The notes under the pieces: generated by a model
The model's input: only the letters and a program-made list of their open reading frames with translations
The model's database searches: none
What the model was told of the DNA's origin: nothing
Program-made: the position numbers and the translations under genes
Part shown: positions 22,454-23,939 of the stretch, piece after piece
Layout: the number at the start of each line of letters is the position of its first letter
Numbering within the stretch: the stretch's first letter is position 1
Origin: Betaproteobacteria bacterium
GTDB taxonomy: Bacteria > Pseudomonadota > Gammaproteobacteria > Burkholderiales > Burkholderiaceae_E
DNA length: 23,939 bases
NCBI GenBank assembly: GCA_009922405.1
Contig: RFVZ01000005.1
Location: 1-23,939 of the forward strand
Reading direction: 5' to 3'

Positions 22454-23815
22454 TTGAATCCCTTCCGCGATAAGATCATCGGGGCGTTGGTCTCTATTGG
22501 CCCGCGTTTCCTGCCTTTTGCCGATGCCGCGACTGCAGAATTGCCGCTGCGCCGTCTGCTTCGCCTGGCTCTGTTTCAGGTTTCGGTCGGCATGTCACTC
22601 GTTCTGCTGATTGGAACCTTAAACCGGGTCATGATCGTCGAACTCGGCGTGGCTGCATCGCTGGTCTCCGCGATGTTGGCGCTTCCTCTCCTAGCTGCCC
22701 CTTTCAGAGCCATTGTTGGATTTAAATCCGACAATCATCAATCCGCCTTGGGCTGGCGCCGCGTACCGTTTATCTGGATGGGTACGTTGCTGCAATTTGG
22801 GGGGTTTGCGATCATGCCCTTCGCTCTGCTCGTGCTCTCTGGGTCTGGTCAATCGGCCGACGTACCCGCCTGGATCGGACATGCGGCAGCCGCCCTTGCG
22901 TTCCTGCTAGTCGGTTCCGGCGTACACACGACCCAGACCGTCGGACTGGCTTTGGCAACCGATCTCGCACCAACTGAGTCTCAGCCCAAAGTGGTGGGGC
23001 TGATGTATGCAATGCTGCTAATTGGAATGATTCTGAGTGCATTCATTTTCGGCACGATGCTCTCAGACTATTCGCCCGGGCGATTGATCCAAGTTATCCA
23101 GGGCGCTGCCGCCGCCACCATGATCCTCAATGTCACCGCGCTTTGGAAGCAAGAATCACGGAGCGACCAATATCGAATTGGCCAACCCCGCAAGGAACTC
23201 GCCTTTACGGAAGCGTGGTCGCTCTTTATCGACGGTGAGAATGCCCGGCGCCGACTATGGGTTGTGGGCATGGGAACGATGGCATTCACCATGGAGGATG
23301 TGCTGCTTGAGCCCTATGGCGGCGAAATCCTCGATCTCAGTGTCGCCTTCACCACGACACTGACCGCAACCCTCGCAATTGGGGGGCTTGCAGGCTTCGC
23401 GTGGGCCTCAAAAGTGTTGGCGCGCGGCACCGACCCCTTTCGGATGGCCGGAAACGGGGCACTACTGGGGATCCCTGCGTTTATTGCCGTCATGTCAGCG
23501 GCCCCGCTCCACTCGGTCACACTCTTCGCAATTGGAACTTTTTTGATTGGGGCCGGAGGAGGTATGTTTGGCCATGGAACACTCACCGCGACGATGAATT
23601 TGGCTGCACCCGGGCAGGCTGGACTGGCGCTTGGTGCCTGGGGCGCCGTGCAAGCAACGATGGCCGGGATCGCGATGGGCCTGGGCGGTGTGATTCGTGA
23701 TCTGGTTGCGGCACAAAGCTCATCGACCGCTGGCTATCTGGCGGTCTACACGCTTGAAATTCTGCTGCTTCAGGCCACGTTGATGGCGATGGGACCGTTA
23801 TTACGACGCGATTAA
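22454..23815 (+). CDS. pucC: PucC, LH2 assembly / bacteriochlorophyll delivery permease
   Basis: Membrane protein of the BCD family (major facilitator superfamily; PucC/LhaA/BCH2), needed for LH2 assembly. It is 453 aa with about twelve hydrophobic segments. Typical stretches are LRLALFQVSVGMSLVLLIGT, LNRVMIVELGVAASLVSAML, LAAPFRAIVGFKSDNHQS, GWRRVPFIWMGTLLQFGGFA and MEDVLLEPYGGEILDLSV. Position after pucBA makes PucC more likely than the LH1 paralogue LhaA. The start is probably TTG at 22454: an in-frame TAA lies at 22445-22447 and no ATG occurs before the first membrane segment. No Shine-Dalgarno is visible, suggesting weak translation relative to pucBA. Confidence 0.93.
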   Translation: MNPFRDKIIGALVSIGPRFLPFADAATAELPLRRLLRLALFQVSVGMSLVLLIGTLNRVMIVELGVAASLVSAMLALPLLAAPFRAIVGFKSDNHQSALGWRRVPFIWMGTLLQFGGFAIMPFALLVLSGSGQSADVPAWIGHAAAALAFLLVGSGVHTTQTVGLALATDLAPTESQPKVVGLMYAMLLIGMILSAFIFGTMLSDYSPGRLIQVIQGAAAATMILNVTALWKQESRSDQYRIGQPRKELAFTEAWSLFIDGENARRRLWVVGMGTMAFTMEDVLLEPYGGEILDLSVAFTTTLTATLAIGGLAGFAWASKVLARGTDPFRMAGNGALLGIPAFIAVMSAAPLHSVTLFAIGTFLIGAGGGMFGHGTLTATMNLAAPGQAGLALGAWGAVQATMAGIAMGLGGVIRDLVAAQSSSTAGYLAVYTLEILLLQATLMAMGPLLRRD

Positions 23816-23824
23816 AGGCGAGGA

Positions 23825-23939
23825 TCAGATCATGTCTCCACCGCCACCGCCGCGGTCCATGCTCATCCGGCCTTCATCAGCAAGCTGGCGCGCTGTGCGC
23901 AGCATCTCTTTCTGCTGCTCTTCGACCTCGGTAATCTTG
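23825..23939 (-). CDS. Unrecognised gene, C-terminal 37 codons only
   Basis: The 3' end of a leftward gene whose start lies beyond the window. The visible C terminus is a charged helix (KITEVEEQQKEMLRTARQL, then ADEGRMSMDR) followed by five glycines and the ending DMI, stop TGA at 23825-23827. It converges on pucC with 9 bases between stops. The uninterrupted frame, helix-like composition and tidy stop next to pucC support a real gene, but I do not recognise the family. The glycine run is encoded by an imperfect GGN repeat near 23834-23851. Confidence 0.6.
   Translation of the reverse strand, partial: KITEVEEQQKEMLRTARQLADEGRMSMDRGGGGGDMI

Overview
The window comes from a phototrophic betaproteobacterium, most likely a member of the Burkholderiales. 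The evidence is a complete LH2-type light-harvesting operon (pucB-pucA-pucC) with the long PucA tail seen in betaproteobacterial LH2, Burkholderiales-like ParE and EttA sequences, and a Burkholderiales-style Tad pilus locus. By eye the base composition is moderately GC-rich. Genes are densely packed, with many 4- to 8-base stop/start overlaps and several GTG or TTG starts. No rRNA, tRNA, CRISPR array or insertion sequence was seen, and no gene-free stretch exceeds 300 bases.

Layout. (1) 93-1757 (+): EttA-type ABC-F translation factor. (2) 1759-7249 (-): a tight set in the order srkA (protein kinase), kup (K+ uptake), parE (topoisomerase IV subunit B), creA. (3) 7309-9873 (+): a short-type 6-phosphogluconate dehydrogenase and zwf, an NADPH-producing oxidative pentose phosphate pair without pgl. 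(4) 9881-20319 (-): a 12-gene Tad/Flp pilus locus reading flp, cpaA/tadV, cpaB/rcpC, cpaC/rcpA, small lipoprotein, tadG, tadE-like, tadE-like, cpaE/tadZ, tadA, tadB, tadC. (5) 20421-21763 (-): a NarL/LuxR-type response regulator and a small soluble histidine kinase, co-oriented with and directly upstream of flp, so the likely control module of the pilus. (6) 22023-23815 (+): pucBAC, encoding the peripheral antenna and its assembly permease. (7) 23825-23939 (-): the 3' end of an unrecognised gene.

The most interesting part is the 259-base gap between the kinase gene and pucB. It holds two exact TGT-N12-ACA motifs (the PpsR/CrtJ operator consensus) separated by 8 bp. One covers the -35 and the other the -10 of a near-consensus sigma70 promoter for pucBAC. 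The same DNA contains a -35 hexamer facing the other way, inside one perfect inverted repeat, so the antenna operon and the pilus-associated two-component system may share one operator. The encoded LH2 alpha chain carries Phe44-Leu45 in place of the Tyr-Trp (or Tyr-Tyr) that hydrogen-bonds B850. This is the pair found in low-light LH3 (B800-820), so a blue-shifted antenna is predicted. No other photosynthesis genes lie in the window.
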